64,000 nt of DNA from Micromussa lordhowensis (GCA_964020085.1 OZ026603.1:28139452-28203451), one strand, 5' to 3'; positions 43,626-55,914 are shown, counted from the first letter of the stretch. Translations and numbers: made by a program. The notes: generated by a model not told the origin, from the letters alone.

Positions 43626-46600
43626 TCATAAACTGCTGTTTGACAGCTCAGAAAAGAGAACTGGAGTTCCCTGTAGGTTAATATCGTTACACCGATTAGA
43701 TCCTGCGCTGGCTAACAATGGAGAAACTTGATTGGGAATCCACGGTTCGTTCAACATTCTGGAAGGAATGCAAACACCATAGGGCGTAGAATGTAAATTA
43801 ACAAGAAGTGAACTCCTGTTAAACTCGTTTTCACCTTCACAGTGGCTAACGTTTGAAAGTGAGGCAGCCTCGTTTTCACACACGGCAAGGAGGGCAGGAC
43901 TCTCGGATGGGATAAGGGAACATTCAGAACTTGAGAACAGAGGGACTGAGTTTAGTTCCTCTTTGGGGCAAGAGCGGGCGTGGACGGCAAAACTTGTTGA
44001 AGGCGAAAACAGCTCGGGTGTTGCGCTGCCATGGGTACACCGAGAACGTGTTTCACTATCGACGAGTCGTGGAGAGGAAAACAGATCTGCTGTCTTAGAA
44101 CAACCTTCCACAACAGACAACGATTGAGAAAACAAATCAGGAGAGAAGGGTGCAGAGGTGATCATGTCGCAACTGCCGTTTACCATCGAGACCCCACTGT
44201 TACCATGGTGATTCATTGACGTTAATCGATCACCCCCTTGTCCCTCGTCGGTTTCATTTGCATTATGATCATCACGTGACCGCATTCTTTTAGTTTGCTC
44301 ATTTCTCAAGGGCGTATTACAAACGATGTCCTCTTCGTAAAATTCTTCAGTAGATCTAGATCTACACAAGGGCATGGTTCGACTCGTACTGAGATTATTC
44401 ACGTCTTCACGACCATTCCGCGAAATAGATCTTCGCTGGTGTCTCAAGTTTACTCTTTTAAGTAACTGACTAGATTTCCCGGCCACTGCTCTTCCATCAA
44501 TGCGCATATTTTCAGTCATATCAGCGAAAATACCGTCACAGTCTCTCAATAATTGTGAATCTGAACAACCACTGCCATGCATTTTATCCGAAGACGAAGA
44601 ACTGTTTGCGCTGCACAGCAGTCTCGCTTCCTCTTGGACGCAAAAGCTATCACTACCATGTCCCATATCGCTGGATATTTGTACTTTGTTTTCTAGATAT
44701 TCTCTTGAGATCTTTGTATTGTATGCATTCCCAATGTCATCGATCACATGGCCTTTAATCGCCAAACACTTAGAGCCCGCCACCTTACCATGCGATGTAC
44801 TGTTGATGAAAGTACCAGAAGTTGCGGTAGGCTTAGGCGTCAGCGATTTCCTCGTCATTGGTATATTTTCGTAATCAAGTTCCATGTCGGCCAAGAATGC
44901 GTCCAAATCTTCAGAAGATGGAAAATCGGTAAAATCAGTGAAATCTTCTGCATTTGAAGCGTGAGTCATCTCACACACAACGTCTTTTAACGTCGCAATT
45001 TCTGTTGTCATAGAGTGTGGGGAAGGAATTGTTTGTCCATCCTCTTTACCTAAAGCGTCCTTTTCCAGATCAGCCAGAAATGCACTGAGATCCTCAGATG
45101 AAGGGAAGTCGTCATACGCTGTCCATTCATGTGAAAAATGCTGTTCCGTGAAATCACCCACAGTGTGAGTATTTCGTTCTCCGGATTTCGAGATTGCTGG
45201 AGTCAAGGGCTGAGCCATACAAGGCGGACAGTGTGAGCTGTTGAAATCGAGATCTAATGACAGCCATGGGGAAAAAACACAAATCTGCATTAGCCAAACG
45301 AACAGGAGGTCAGTCAATACACGAGCCTCAGTCTCTAGGAATTTTCTATATCCAGAAATCAAATACTGAAATTCAGAGGAAGTCTTTGTCAAGAATTGGT
45401 GCAAAACTGTGGAATGAGATACCAACTAAGTTAAGGGCACTCCCTAAAGCTTCTTTTAAAAATAAGATTCAAATGATTTTGTTAAAAATATTGGAAAACG
45501 AAGACTCTTATAACGATTTAGAATTCATCATATCAAAAGTTAATTTTTTCTTTCCATAGCTGTACTTCCTTCTTCTGTTCCAATTCTGTTCTGTCCTAGA
45601 TACTTCGAATTAATTTCGAATGAACTATGTAGCCTTAATGAAATAATATAATACGAGTCTCCCTTAAGTACTTCTTCCTTTGCTTTTGCTTTTCCGGTAA
45701 TACGTTCCTTTTAAACTAAGATTAGCATATTTCATTTATTTTATTGTTCCTGGCCCGCCTCGACTAGCTTTTGCTACCTGCGGCGCCAGGTCTGTTAGTA
45801 ATGTATTCTGCAAAAATGTAATAAAGTTGTCTTGTCTTGTCTTGGCTTGTCATGGTGTTTTGAATTATTTTGGCCGCGCACAGAACTCCCTTTCAATTGA
45901 AGGAAATCTGAAAATAGTAGTTTACTAAGATGAAAAAACGCTAAAGAGATAATAATAAACCATAAAGGAACAAGGATGGTTAAGGATGGAGAAGATTAAC
46001 ACGGATTAAGAAAAAAATTTAGGTAAACTCTTCGAGATGCGCAAACCGTGCACACGGGTTTGTGTTCCCGGCCTTAACAAGTTTTGAATGAAACCTATTT
46101 CTTTAGACCAAGTGTAGACATATGTTTTCACTTTGAATGATTGGGATTATTAACGAGCCATTAACTGCCAGAACCAGATTTACCTGGAAAACCATGATTG
46201 GACTTCCTCCTGTTCTCGGTACCAGCTCCCTGTGTACTCCCTCGTGTTGCCACACTACCAGAAGAAGGTCGTGATAAACCTGTTAGCGCAAGCGGTGTGG
46301 CCATGGAGCCAAAGTCTTGTGGCGTGCAGTAAATTGAGGAGGCTCTTGTTTCTTGAAGAGACGCGCGTCTTGCTGCTAAAAACGCCTCGTAACTCGCTTG
46401 AGATAGTGGCGAGGACCGAGAGCTCCTTGGACTAACTGATTCTGGTGTGCGTCTGTGTAACTGTTGTAAATATTCATTCAACATCTGAAGCACCGTAGGG
46501 CTTTGGTTGCTTGAGGAGCAAGGCAATATTTGGCAAGCTAGAAGACTGGGAAATTTTTCAGGCAGGCAGCCTGCTCTTGTTGATTTGCGCTGATTGTTTA

Positions 46601-49600
46601 GAATGTTTTTGAGGCGAAAAGGAGAGTTGCGAGAGATTTGCGAAGCTGTTCTGCAAGGTGAATGTATTCTGAAGCCAAACTGTAGCAAGGTACCAACGAA
46701 ACACTGCTCCATAGCTTGATGAACAGCACGACTCCATGGGACGAGAGAAGATGCCGCATCAGATTTTACACTGGTCACAAACCTGAAACAAGGAGACAAC
46801 TGTACAGTGAGGGTCCAACATAGGTTTGGCGAGACGCGGTCATGCGGGATACGTGTGAAAATGGAGAGGGGATTCGAGATGACAGGACATAAAAATATTT
46901 CCGCGGGAGCGGGATTTGTTCATTTTGGCAGGCGGGATGCGGGATAGTTTTAAAATTGATGGCGGGATGTGGGAAAACAGAAAGTCGCACGTTACGGACG
47001 TAACGGTGAGAACTGCAACTCTGAACGGGTGAGATCGGGATAAACATTTTGACTGGGGCGGGATTGAGACAAAATAGTGGCGGGATGCGAGATTGAAAAA
47101 GCCTATGTTAGACCGTGTACAAGGCTGCAAGACTGAGCCTTGTTTTTTACGGTGGAACTCCGCACCACAATATATGGCCGAAAGAAAACTACAAGCATAC
47201 GTATCTCAAAGAACATGACACTGCGGCCCAAGAAGACGAGGTGAATAAGCTAAGATAACTGTACAAAAGGAAAATATTTTTAGCCAAGCATGCAGTGCTG
47301 TCGTGCTGTAGAATACAGCCTGCAATTTTGACCAATCACAATGTTCATACTATCTCAGAGACGAAATCAATCTTGATAGCAGCTTATAGTATTACGAGAA
47401 TTCCTGAGAAGTGTTTTCAGTAGTTCCACTACTGACCAGGTACCCGGGCACAATAGCCATCTGTAAATCGTGAACATGACTTTGCAAGGCAGAATCTGAA
47501 TTTTGAACTGCTACAATGACATGTAGTAAGCCTCAAGCAGCAGCAAGCGAGCAATATAATTTAAATTTACAGTTTGTTAAAGCAAAATGTTCATCTAACA
47601 TTATAGGTCTCCACCTGTAAGGGGTATCTTTTTCAGGCTTCGGGTATATAATAAAACAATAATAAAAAGTTGAGGTCTACAAAATAGAAACTGGGGTAGA
47701 GAAGTCTGTCATTTTGGTACAGTGTGAACAATCAACTGAAAAAAATACTTGTTTTTTGGTAAACATCTCCCCTGATTATGCCTGATGTTCTCCTGTAGTA
47801 TTGTTCATTAATTTCATTCCAATGGTTAAGAAAAGGGCGGCCTTATGCGCAAAAGAGCCCGAAGAGGATAGGCGAGGTGAGGTGAGGTTAAGAAAAGGTG
47901 TGCAGTGTTCTTTAGTAGGTACAGTAGAACCCCGGTAACTCAAACTCCAAAGGGAAACAAAGAACAGTTCGAGTTAGCAGGTGTTCAAGTTATTGGGGTC
48001 AATTGATCCAACTTGCCATCATGGCTAACTCTAACTATGAAATGTGTAACTCTGTTATGTCCTCAGGGCTGGTGTTTTTCTTTTTGGGACAGCTAAAGGC
48101 ACTGCATCTGGTATGACTCATATACTCAGGACTGTTAAGTATGTGCACGGTCGGTTGCAATTGGGACCTTTAGATCGGAGGACGAGGACGACTACGAGTA
48201 CGAGTTTCCTGTTCTGAGCATGCGCACTTCGAAAAATGTCGGCCTCCAAACCCTATGCGCATGCTCAGTACGGAAAACTCGTACTCGCAGTCGTCCTTGT
48301 CCTCCGATCTAAAGGTCCCTACTGTTGTCTTATAAAAATCAAATTGCTGTAGTGTTAGTTTTCAGTGTTTTTACTGATTACACGACAAGAAAAGCTAATG
48401 GGATGACATCCGTGGTCAGTAACATGAACCAGAATTTGAGTTATCGGCTGGGGTAAATTTTTATGCGGAGAATTTGAGTTATTCGAGTTTGAGTTAACCA
48501 AGTTAAAATGACTGAAAAGTGGGGTCAAATCCAAGGGAAATGGGACTTAGTTCAAGTTAGCGGGGGAGTTCAAGTTGTACAAGCTCGAGTTACCAGGGTT
48601 CTACTATATGTGAAAGGGGTAACTTTTCTGTCAAAATGGTAAACAAAAGGGTAAGGGATTGGACCTTTAGGGGTGGAGCCAACCCATATAAAACTTGTAG
48701 AGTACAACCTAGCAGAATCTGCAAGAACTTAAAGATATCTGAAGGATTGGAAAATGGAGATTTTCAAAGTTCTTTGCAAACACCTTTGAAGATCCATGAA
48801 AGTTGACACTGATCACTATTAGGAGTCAAAATTTCAAAGTCAAACCTCATGAAGCTTGTGGCTGATGTTCCAAAGAACCTGTCCAGACAGCCACCAAACA
48901 CTGTGATCCGTGCTACTTGGGTTCTATCTGATGCCATGACACTGATCCTGTACCGATACTGAACGCCTTCTGCACTGTACTTTACACTGCATTCCTCACA
49001 CCAGAATCTGCAGAAGAGAAACATGGTTGATAACAATAAGCTTCCCTTGTCATTTGTAGGGGAGGACAGGGAGACAATGAGGTCAGCCAAAGCCAAAAGT
49101 CTGTTTTTCTCTCAAAATCACAAAATTAATAAAGGGTGAGAGTTTGGGACAAGGGAGCAACTTCAGAATACCCGGCCACTTCATTTACATGTGTTGGTGT
49201 GCTTTGAAGAACGCAGTATATACTGTAACAATAGTTGCTATTCTTATTCAATGAAAGGACATAAAGAAAGGACATAAAGATATTTTTAGATTTTCTTTTT
49301 TCCCAGGACAATAACTGAATGGAACAAACTCCCACAAGAGACTGTTTCCAGCCAATCTCTTTGTATTTTTAAAAGTAAACTTAATTAGAATAATTTTATC
49401 AGGATTTTAGCTTTTACTGTTATGTTGTATATTTTAGTATAGTTTTATTTTTTTAGCTTTTTAGAGTTGGCGTGATGTCGTTCCACGATTTTGCCATAGT
49501 TAGTCCCCTCCATTAACTATGATTTTGCCGACATAATGATATTTAGATTTAGATTTAGATGCAAATAAGTGGCCGGGTATTCTGAAGTTCAGCGAACACC

Positions 49601-49820
49601 TACTTCGAATTCTACGTACATTCTAGCAACTTAACAGGCAGTTACTACACGGATCGCAAAAAGCTTCCCGCATCTTGTTAAGAAATATATTTTGAGTAAC
49701 TCACGTCACATCGTCTTCTCTTGTATGAACTTTCTTGTGACATCGAGTGCAACAGGGATAGCAGAATTTGTCACGAATAGACACAACAGTAGCTAAAACA
49801 AACACACTTCGTGTTGCCAT
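43626..49820 (-). CDS. DDIAS: DDIAS (noxin)-like protein, four exons
   Basis: The exons are 49705-49820, 48846-49007, 46184-46782 and 43626-45253 (phase-consistent, 834 aa; human DDIAS is 998). DDIAS is a DNA damage-induced apoptosis suppressor with an N-terminal OB fold like RPA1's C-terminal domain. Seen: MATRSVFVLATVVSIRDKF, then Cys pairs near 24-27 and 42-45 (zinc ribbon), YRYRISV, ARITVFGGCLDRFFG, and AMEQCFVGTLLQFGF, all matching human blocks in order. The C-terminal 550 residues are low-complexity but hold two acidic repeats (DFPSSEDLxAFLADxE) and several SPDLFS/TPELFS motifs, as at the human C-terminus. The exon 2 donor (AG/GTTTGA) is weak. Family placement is firm at the N-terminus. 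Function in this animal is inferred. Confidence 0.9.
45265..45855 (+). mobile_element. LINE 3' end in DDIAS-like intron 3
   Basis: The plus strand encodes the tail of a non-LTR reverse transcriptase ORF (KSLSRIGAKLWNEIPTKLRA, then FKNKIQ) ending at a stop at 45557-45559. A 3'UTR ending in TTGTC repeats follows (about 45825-45850). Short tandem tails are typical of this kind of LINE. It is antisense to the host gene. Confidence 0.82.
46830..47115. repeat. GGCGGGATGCGGGAT-rich repeat in DDIAS-like intron 2
   Basis: Short units of the type GCGGGAT(G/T)CGGGAT recur about eight times in irregular spacing. ORFs on the other strand are compositional by-products. Confidence 0.6.
47922..48606. mobile_element. 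TA-flanked mariner/Tigger-like MITE
   Basis: CAGTAGAACCCCGGTAACTC and the complement GAGTTACCAGGGTTCTACT(A) are the ends, flanked by TA (47920-47921 and 48607-48608). Motifs GAGTTA and AAGTTAG recur near both ends. There is no transposase. It is interrupted by the element at 48162-48320. It lies in DDIAS-like intron 2. Confidence 0.85.
48162..48320. mobile_element. Nested foldback MITE
   Basis: GGGACCTTTAGATCGGAGGA and its complement TCCTCCGATCTAAAGGTCCC pair, and arms continue through GACGAGGACGACT / AGTCGTCCTTGTC and GAGCATGCGCA / TGCGCATGCTC. It is inserted into the TA-flanked element around it. Confidence 0.88.
49297..49562 (+). mobile_element. LINE 3' end in DDIAS-like intron 1
   Basis: The plus strand encodes FFPRTITEWNKLPQETV...FKSKLN and a stop at 49386-49388. 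This is the common C-terminus of cnidarian non-LTR elements. A 3'UTR ends in (TTTAGA)n near 49545-49560. It is a different family from the LINE end at 45265-45855. Confidence 0.8.
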
Positions 49821-49960
49821 CACAATCCTCACACCCACAAATCACATATTTTCATCGTAAACATTTTGTTTACTTCAAGCTGCACCCTCTGAGCTGCACC
49901 AGAGAAATCCAAAATGGCGCTCATTTTGGATTACCCAATCAGATCATCGAATAGAAAAGG
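49821..49960 (-). promoter_or_regulatory. Probable DDIAS-like promoter
   Basis: Upstream of the start codon lie AAAATGGCGC (49911-49920, a YY1-like core within the inverted repeat ATCCAAAATG/CATTTTGGAT) and CCAATC (49935-49940). The function is inferred. Confidence 0.4.
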
Positions 49961-50004
49961 GGAATGTAGGCCCCAGTCTAGGACGAGCCACTATGAGCTC
50001 AGGG

Positions 50005-50205
50005 GCATGGGTAAAACGCCGAACGCAGAACGCTGAATGCGCTGTTTGCTTGCGGTTTAGTTTCACTCATGTTTTCTTGCGGTTAGCTTTTATTTGTTGT
50101 CTAGGGCCATATGCGCCGTCCTTAACATATAAAAGCCAACCGCAAGCAAACAAGAGTGATACTAGCCGCAAGCAGTGCATTCGGCGTTTTATACCTGCCG
50201 CTAGC
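50005..50205. mobile_element. Foldback MITE
   Basis: GTAAAACGCCGAACGCAG... pairs with ...ATTCGGCGTTTTATAC, with inner TTTGCTTGCGGTT / AACCGCAAGCAAA. A 145-aa ORF spanning this region is an artefact of the repeat. Confidence 0.75.
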
Positions 50206-50349
50206 TTGCCGCTTATGCAAGAAAAACTTGTTCAAGTTATAAGATTCGGTAATTTGTTAGACCGTTTCAAACTATCAACTCGTTTCACTGAGGTAGGCAT
50301 GTATTCAAATCAGATCAGCTACTATGACCGAAGCTGTCTATTGCACACA

Positions 50350-50474
50350 AGGGCCATTCCATTTTATTCCACCCACACCCCCATCCTCTTGTGGGGTATA
50401 TTTTCTGAGGGGTATAAGGACCTCAAATGACCTCATCAATAAGGGGAGGGATGGATATTAAATGGAATGGCCCC
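50350..50474. mobile_element. Short MITE
   Basis: GGGCCATTCCATTTTAT and ATTAAATGGAATGGCCC are inverted ends about 90 bp apart. The interior is not coding. Confidence 0.75.
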
Positions 50475-50479
50475 GAATG

Positions 50480-52075
50480 GGCCTACATGTTTGAAAATAA
50501 GTTTGCTTTTTAACCAGTTTTGGTTGTATATTGGTCTTGGGGTTTGATAATGCTGTTCTGCTGTTCTACAACTTCCATACTTGAAGACTGGAGCTGAAGG
50601 AAGTACAGCCCTAAGTTTCATGCTCCAACGTTTAACTCCTATTGGTCAATGTTAAGCCCTAGGGTAGGGAGGAGAGGGGAGGACAGACTCAGGGAAATTT
50701 GTCATTTTCAAGGAAGCCAGATTCAAATACCCCACCATTGGGCACTTAGTAAATGTCAAATTTCTGCCCATTGGTAACTTATTTCCATCAAAGATGGGTT
50801 TCACTGAAAAATTAAATTCACAACCCAAAGGCAGCACATATTTAAGTGTTAAAATCCCTGCCCAGGGGGAGGCTTACTGAATCAATTTCCCATGTTTAGC
50901 CCCCTACCTCGGGCTTAATATTGATAGTTGGTGTGGAGTGTGTGTGCTTGAGGGGGGGGGGGAGATTTCGACCATTCTGGCCTCACATTTTCTGCAAAAA
51001 GGGGGGTAAATTGACTCCCCTACATTCACCACTGATCTCACGCAAGTGCTTAGGTGAGCAATAAAACATTTTATTGCAATCTGATTTTGCAGAATTGAAC
51101 CCTTCTTGACAGTACTTCTGAGTAGTATGCCATTTTCCTTAGGCTTGCTTACCAGACTCGAGTGAGTGGCAGAAGCCTACATGATTTTCCTCTCATTTGT
51201 AATTAAAGGGAGGGGTTTCAAAGTTCAGGGCACTGTCTCTAGATCAAAATAATTAATTTGTTCACTTCCTATCAATATGTTTTCGTTTTAAAAACCCAAC
51301 TAAATGTAGTTCAGTAATCACATGCTATAGTTAGTTGTGACAGAATGACTGATGACTAAAATTCTCAGAAGAATTTTCAGTGGATTTTACTGATTCTGTT
51401 GACCATTGAATTTGGTTTTGACCTGTACAACTGATTCCACGGTTTATGATTGCATGTGAAATTACGTTGTCTGCTTATGATTGGTTCATAAACATTGAAA
51501 AAGTATGCACAAAAAGCACGCACAGGCAAATAAATAATACAGACATGCGTCAAACCATGATACAGACATGCGTCAAACCTTCCCTTTAACAGAATTGGCT
51601 GAGAATTCAATGTCTTTTTCATCCAGATAATGTACCCAGTAGTTTTAAAGTGCAAAGAACAATAGGAGTAATAATTTAGTGTAATATGATACAATGCTTT
51701 AATTTTATTTGGGGAAGAGCAGCTGCAATCACTGTGAACTAATACTGTTATAATGGAAATAAATTTATTTTGTCATTAAAAAACTGTTTTTACATCACCC
51801 TTTGGCTTTCACATATAACCCTATTGACAAAACTCTATGTATGTATATGTAACAGATCCTTGTTCTTCAACGTTAAATTTTCACGTCCCTACAAAATAGA
51901 TTAATTAAAAATATAAAAATCATGTTTAAAACCAACTAATTATATATACAATATTTACACAATCTTTCTCCTTCATCAGTGTACATTAAGTCCAATACTA
52001 TATTTTTTTGTACCCATTACAACGTAGATTGCATCTGTATATGGAAAACTAATAAATATGTTTCATTTGGTGCCT
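50480..52075. other. Intergenic, RAB30-like 3' flank
   Basis: No gene is recognised. TTTATT motifs at about 51704 and 51767 could be minus-strand polyadenylation signals. The 3' end of the RAB30-like transcript probably lies here. Confidence 0.4.
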
Positions 52076-54597
52076 CTATACTCTGCAACAGGACAGTGGC
52101 CCACGGGCACAAATGTTATGTCCCCCAAGGGTGACGCCGGTAGGATTGCCATCAGCAGCAATGTCTTTTGTTTCTGCAGCTTCTGCACTTTTTATGTTTC
52201 TCTTCAGTTGAGTTGCCATGCTCATAAACAAGTTCTCCACATTGTCTGCCTCTTTTGCAGATGTTTCCATAGCAGCACAGTCTTCGTTCTGGGCAATCAT
52301 TTGTGCACTCCTAAAATCTACTTCCCTCTGGTGCGAAAGGTCCTTTTTATTCCCAACAATGTACATAAGCACCTTCTTTCTTGTGAATCTGTGGATGTCA
52401 TCAAGCCAATGTTGTTGCAGGTTTTCAAACGAATTCCTGTTGGTGATGTCATAAGTTATAATGACCCCATCTGCATTATGATAATAACTGTGGGTAACCG
52501 AGCGGAAACGTTCTTGGCCAGCCGTGTCCCAAACTTGTAGCTTAAGAAAGATAAACAAAGAACAATTAAAGATAAGTTTAATGTGATTCAAGTTTGGAAA
52601 TTTGCATATTTTTTAATTTGCATAATTTTCCTCAAACTCAAACCAAAAGTTGCCCCCCCCCCCCCCTCTTCAGTCGAATATTGCAATTTTGCCCCATTAC
52701 TCAATTTTTAAAAACCCATTTTTCTCCCAGCGAAAAATCAGGATGATGTAATACTGTGTATATAATTCATACAGAAGGGTAAAATAAAAGCCTTAAATTT
52801 AACTGTTGATATTTACTTGTTTATTACCCCCAACAGAGCACAGGATATTATAAAGAGCTTTTGAATGGGACAAACGTAATTTCAACAGCATTAATTAGTT
52901 TGACAATAATTTCCTCCTAATAATAACAATAAAAATAATATCAATAAGAATAATAATACGAAGAAAAACCTAACAAATATATATCACATGAGAGAAAACA
53001 CGGCACAAGAACCCACATTTGGCAAATGCACATGAGTCTGCATGCCATTATATTTTGCAGGTCACCACGTGCCCTCCCCACTGATCTCCCTCTAAGAAAA
53101 AAATGATATCAAATTGTTTCCATAAACATTTTATTTTTTTTTATCATTTTGAAGAATTTAGCTGTTAGATAAAGTAGCAAAATAAAGCAATTATTTATCT
53201 TACAGTTACAACCCCCTTAAAGTATTTATTTTACGGGCATAAGCAAACTTTGCATTTGGCTTACAGCCTTATCTCATATATTTCCACACCTATTTACAAC
53301 TTACATAATGGCTTTGACAATTAAGAAAAGAAAAACTTGAATGTCAAACGATGTGCTCATTCCTATTTCGCCACAAAGTGACAAATTAGATTTTAGTGAA
53401 GGAACAATAATTATTATTTTATTTTATTACCCCGGTAAACTGGGGTGTTTTTCAATATTCACCTTTTTACATATAAAACCAAAATTTATATTTCCCATAA
53501 ATATTCACCAAAAAAAAAATACAAAGGTATACAGGTAATATTAAAAGACGTGACAGTAAATTAAAAACAGCCTGATTAAAAAAATTGTCAGAGCGGAAGT
53601 TTCCTGTTTTCCCAAAGCGCAGACAATTCAACAGCTAAGTGATGCTAACTGAAAGTACGAGTGTTTTGCACGAAAGTAAGAAAATGTATTCAATTTATTT
53701 TCCATTACCAGCAATGTTACGAGTCGAAATACACTTTTCATACACATGTAGTCAGCTGCATTACAACTTGCAGTTTTAACGTGAAATTAAAAGTTTGAAA
53801 AAAGGAGTATGGAAGTCAGTAAACAGCTCATTTCAACTATACTGCTGTTACGGAAAATCTGCAGCAGCACGAAAACTTGGAGCTAAATAGAGGAAATGAC
53901 GGAGGCTTGTATCAATACCGACAAGTGTCAGAAACAAGTACCAGCAAAAATGTATTTAAAACGGCTTACGTGAATTTTAAAATCCATCAAACGAAGGAAT
54001 CTAATAAATCTGAATAAATCATCTACAGGAATAAATGTAATCCTTACATCAGAGGCGAACATTTTGAGCTGAAAACGCATTCTCTATTAGACCTTTTCAA
54101 AAATGGTAATCCCCGCTAAATCCATAATGCTGTTTCGAAAATTCAAAACAAAATTTGAAATACTAGCATAATTTTCACTTGTATTAAGCTTATGTTAATA
54201 TATATAAATTTGCGGGGGAAAAACATGTGTTTTTTTAAATTAGGCCTGTAAAGTAAAACACTTAAATAAGGTAAAATAATCGAGCTGATGAAATGAAAAA
54301 AAAAAAGCGAAACAGGAGCTCGCGCGGCCTTCGAACCTATGCAAGACAAGCCGCACGCGCGTGCTTGTCAATTACGCTGCAGCTCGAATTCACGAAAGAT
54401 GAAGTAAAAACTGAATATAAGCTTACCTTAACTTTTTCTCCGTCGACCTCCACGGTTCGTATCGTAAAATCCACACCGATCGTTGGGCCTTGCGAAGGAG
54501 CAAAGAATCCCTTCGCAAATCTTTTAACCAGACATGTTTTTCCAACGTTGGCATCGCCAATCAAGATGATTTTAAACAGGTAGCTGTAGTCCTCCAT
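52076..54597 (-). CDS. RAB30: RAB30-like small GTPase, two exons
   Basis: The exons are 54427-54597 (57 codons) and 52076-52540 (154 codons plus stop), phase 0, 211 aa. All Rab motifs are intact: GDANVGKT (P-loop), TIGVDFTIRTVEV (switch I), [11 protein letters not shown] (switch II), NKKD and ETSAK, then a CCRV prenylation end. MEDYSYLFKIILIGD at the start is close to human RAB30, a Golgi Rab also linked to autophagy of bacteria. RAB19/RAB43 are the nearest alternatives. The intron position after GEKVK splits switch I from switch II. Confidence 0.85.
52541..54426. other. RAB30-like intron
   Basis: AT-rich, with a C-run at 52653-52667 and several A/T tracts. No recognisable gene or element end was found. 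Confidence 0.5.
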
Positions 54598-54810
54598 TTC
54601 ACTGGCAAGGTTTTTAAAAATCGATCACCACGTAATTTGCGAGCTTCGTTTTCCTTTGAGATCCCAAGCGCAAGGTATGTAGGAAGTAAACTGAAGTTTT
54701 GACAGGGGAAAACCAAGCTTTTAAGCAGAGATCTTCTCTGTCAAATTTAGAAGGTTACATGTTGTTCAATCACGCGCGAATGAACTAGAAGCATTGTCTT
54801 CAATTGTTCC

Positions 54811-54836
54811 GATTGGACAAGCCTTTAATGACGTCA
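54811..54836. promoter_or_regulatory. CCAAT box and palindromic CRE upstream of the RAB30-like gene
   Basis: GATTGG (54811-54816) is an inverted CCAAT box. TGACGTCA (54829-54836) is a perfect CREB/ATF site. Both lie about 215-240 bp upstream of the start codon. CREB/ATF control is an inference. Confidence 0.55.
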
Positions 54837-54839
54837 TAG

Positions 54840-55910
54840 AATAACAACATTACTGACTACACGTGGACTTCCGGAACAAAGGTTTTTTTCACTTTCGACG
54901 CATTCAATTTCCGGTTTCGCTGTATTTCCCTTGACGTGGGCTATTTTTGTAGGATTAGCTTGCAATCTCAGCACGTGGCAAGGTTCAGCACACTCAAAAC
55001 CAGCAAGTCAAATCTGCGTTGCAATTTGTTTGCTTTATGCGATCAGTATGCTATTTATGGTACCGTAAAATGGAAAGCGAAACGTAAAACGAGCCCTGTT
55101 GGCACATCTCTCCAAGGTTCTAGCCTACTGCAAAGGCACCATATACCTTTTTTAGGTGAATTATTCGACTTTCACACGTACAGCAAGCCGCTCTAATACG
55201 CGACCACTGAAGGTATCGCGCTAAAAAAATTTAGCAAGCTGGCGATCGTACTGATCTACCTTGCCAAATTAACTTCGTATGAACTTTGTCCTTTCAATAT
55301 TAGTCCAGCGGAAATGATCCTTTGGGTTCCTGCATGGTGAACAATATAGACCACATACTTTATGACGAACATTTTTTACAAGTATTGTAAAGGAAATTAC
55401 TCAGTGATAGAAAAATTTTAATTGTTACCTTGAGAGAGGAAACATGTCCTCGGAGTCTGGGCAGAGCTACGATAGGTAGGGTGATGACACAAGGAAATGA
55501 CGAGTCGGGGAGGGGTGAGGTGGTATATTTATAAACAATAAAGAGATTAGATCAATAAAGATTGTTTGGAAGTCATATTGTGCTTTATTTATTAACTAAA
55601 CTTAACTAACTTCAAGGCAACCTTATAAAATAGCTCTTATGTGCATCAATGATTTTCTCTTTTTAATACGAATTCAACTTATGGACACTTTCAGCCATTT
55701 CCCATTTATTTTTCAGATACTTATCAGTTTCAGATTTTCTCCACATTCTCTAGTGGCACATACTGTACATACAGCTAATTTTATCTATTTAAGACTATTT
55801 ATTTGATTTCTGCTTGTTTTTATTTCTCTGTGTATTACTTAAGAGCAATCAGAATAGGAAAAAGACAAACATTAACATAAAAGATCTTCAACCCTGTTTC
55901 CCACTGCTGA
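54840..55910. other. Intergenic, no gene seen
   Basis: An 86-aa ORF at 54936-55196 has no recognisable motif. Nothing else is supportable. Confidence 0.45.
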
Positions 55911-55914
55911 TTGT

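Noticed and set aside
44500..44874. 124-aa plus-strand ORF
   Set aside because: Antisense shadow of DDIAS exon 4, which has clear family motifs.
45254..45425. Upstream extension of DDIAS exon 4 to an ATG at 45425
   Set aside because: The extra residues are antisense LINE sequence; an acceptor at 45254 and phase agreement with exon 3 give the better boundary.
49993..50430. 145-aa ORF
   Set aside because: It spans a foldback MITE and part of another; the composition follows the repeats.
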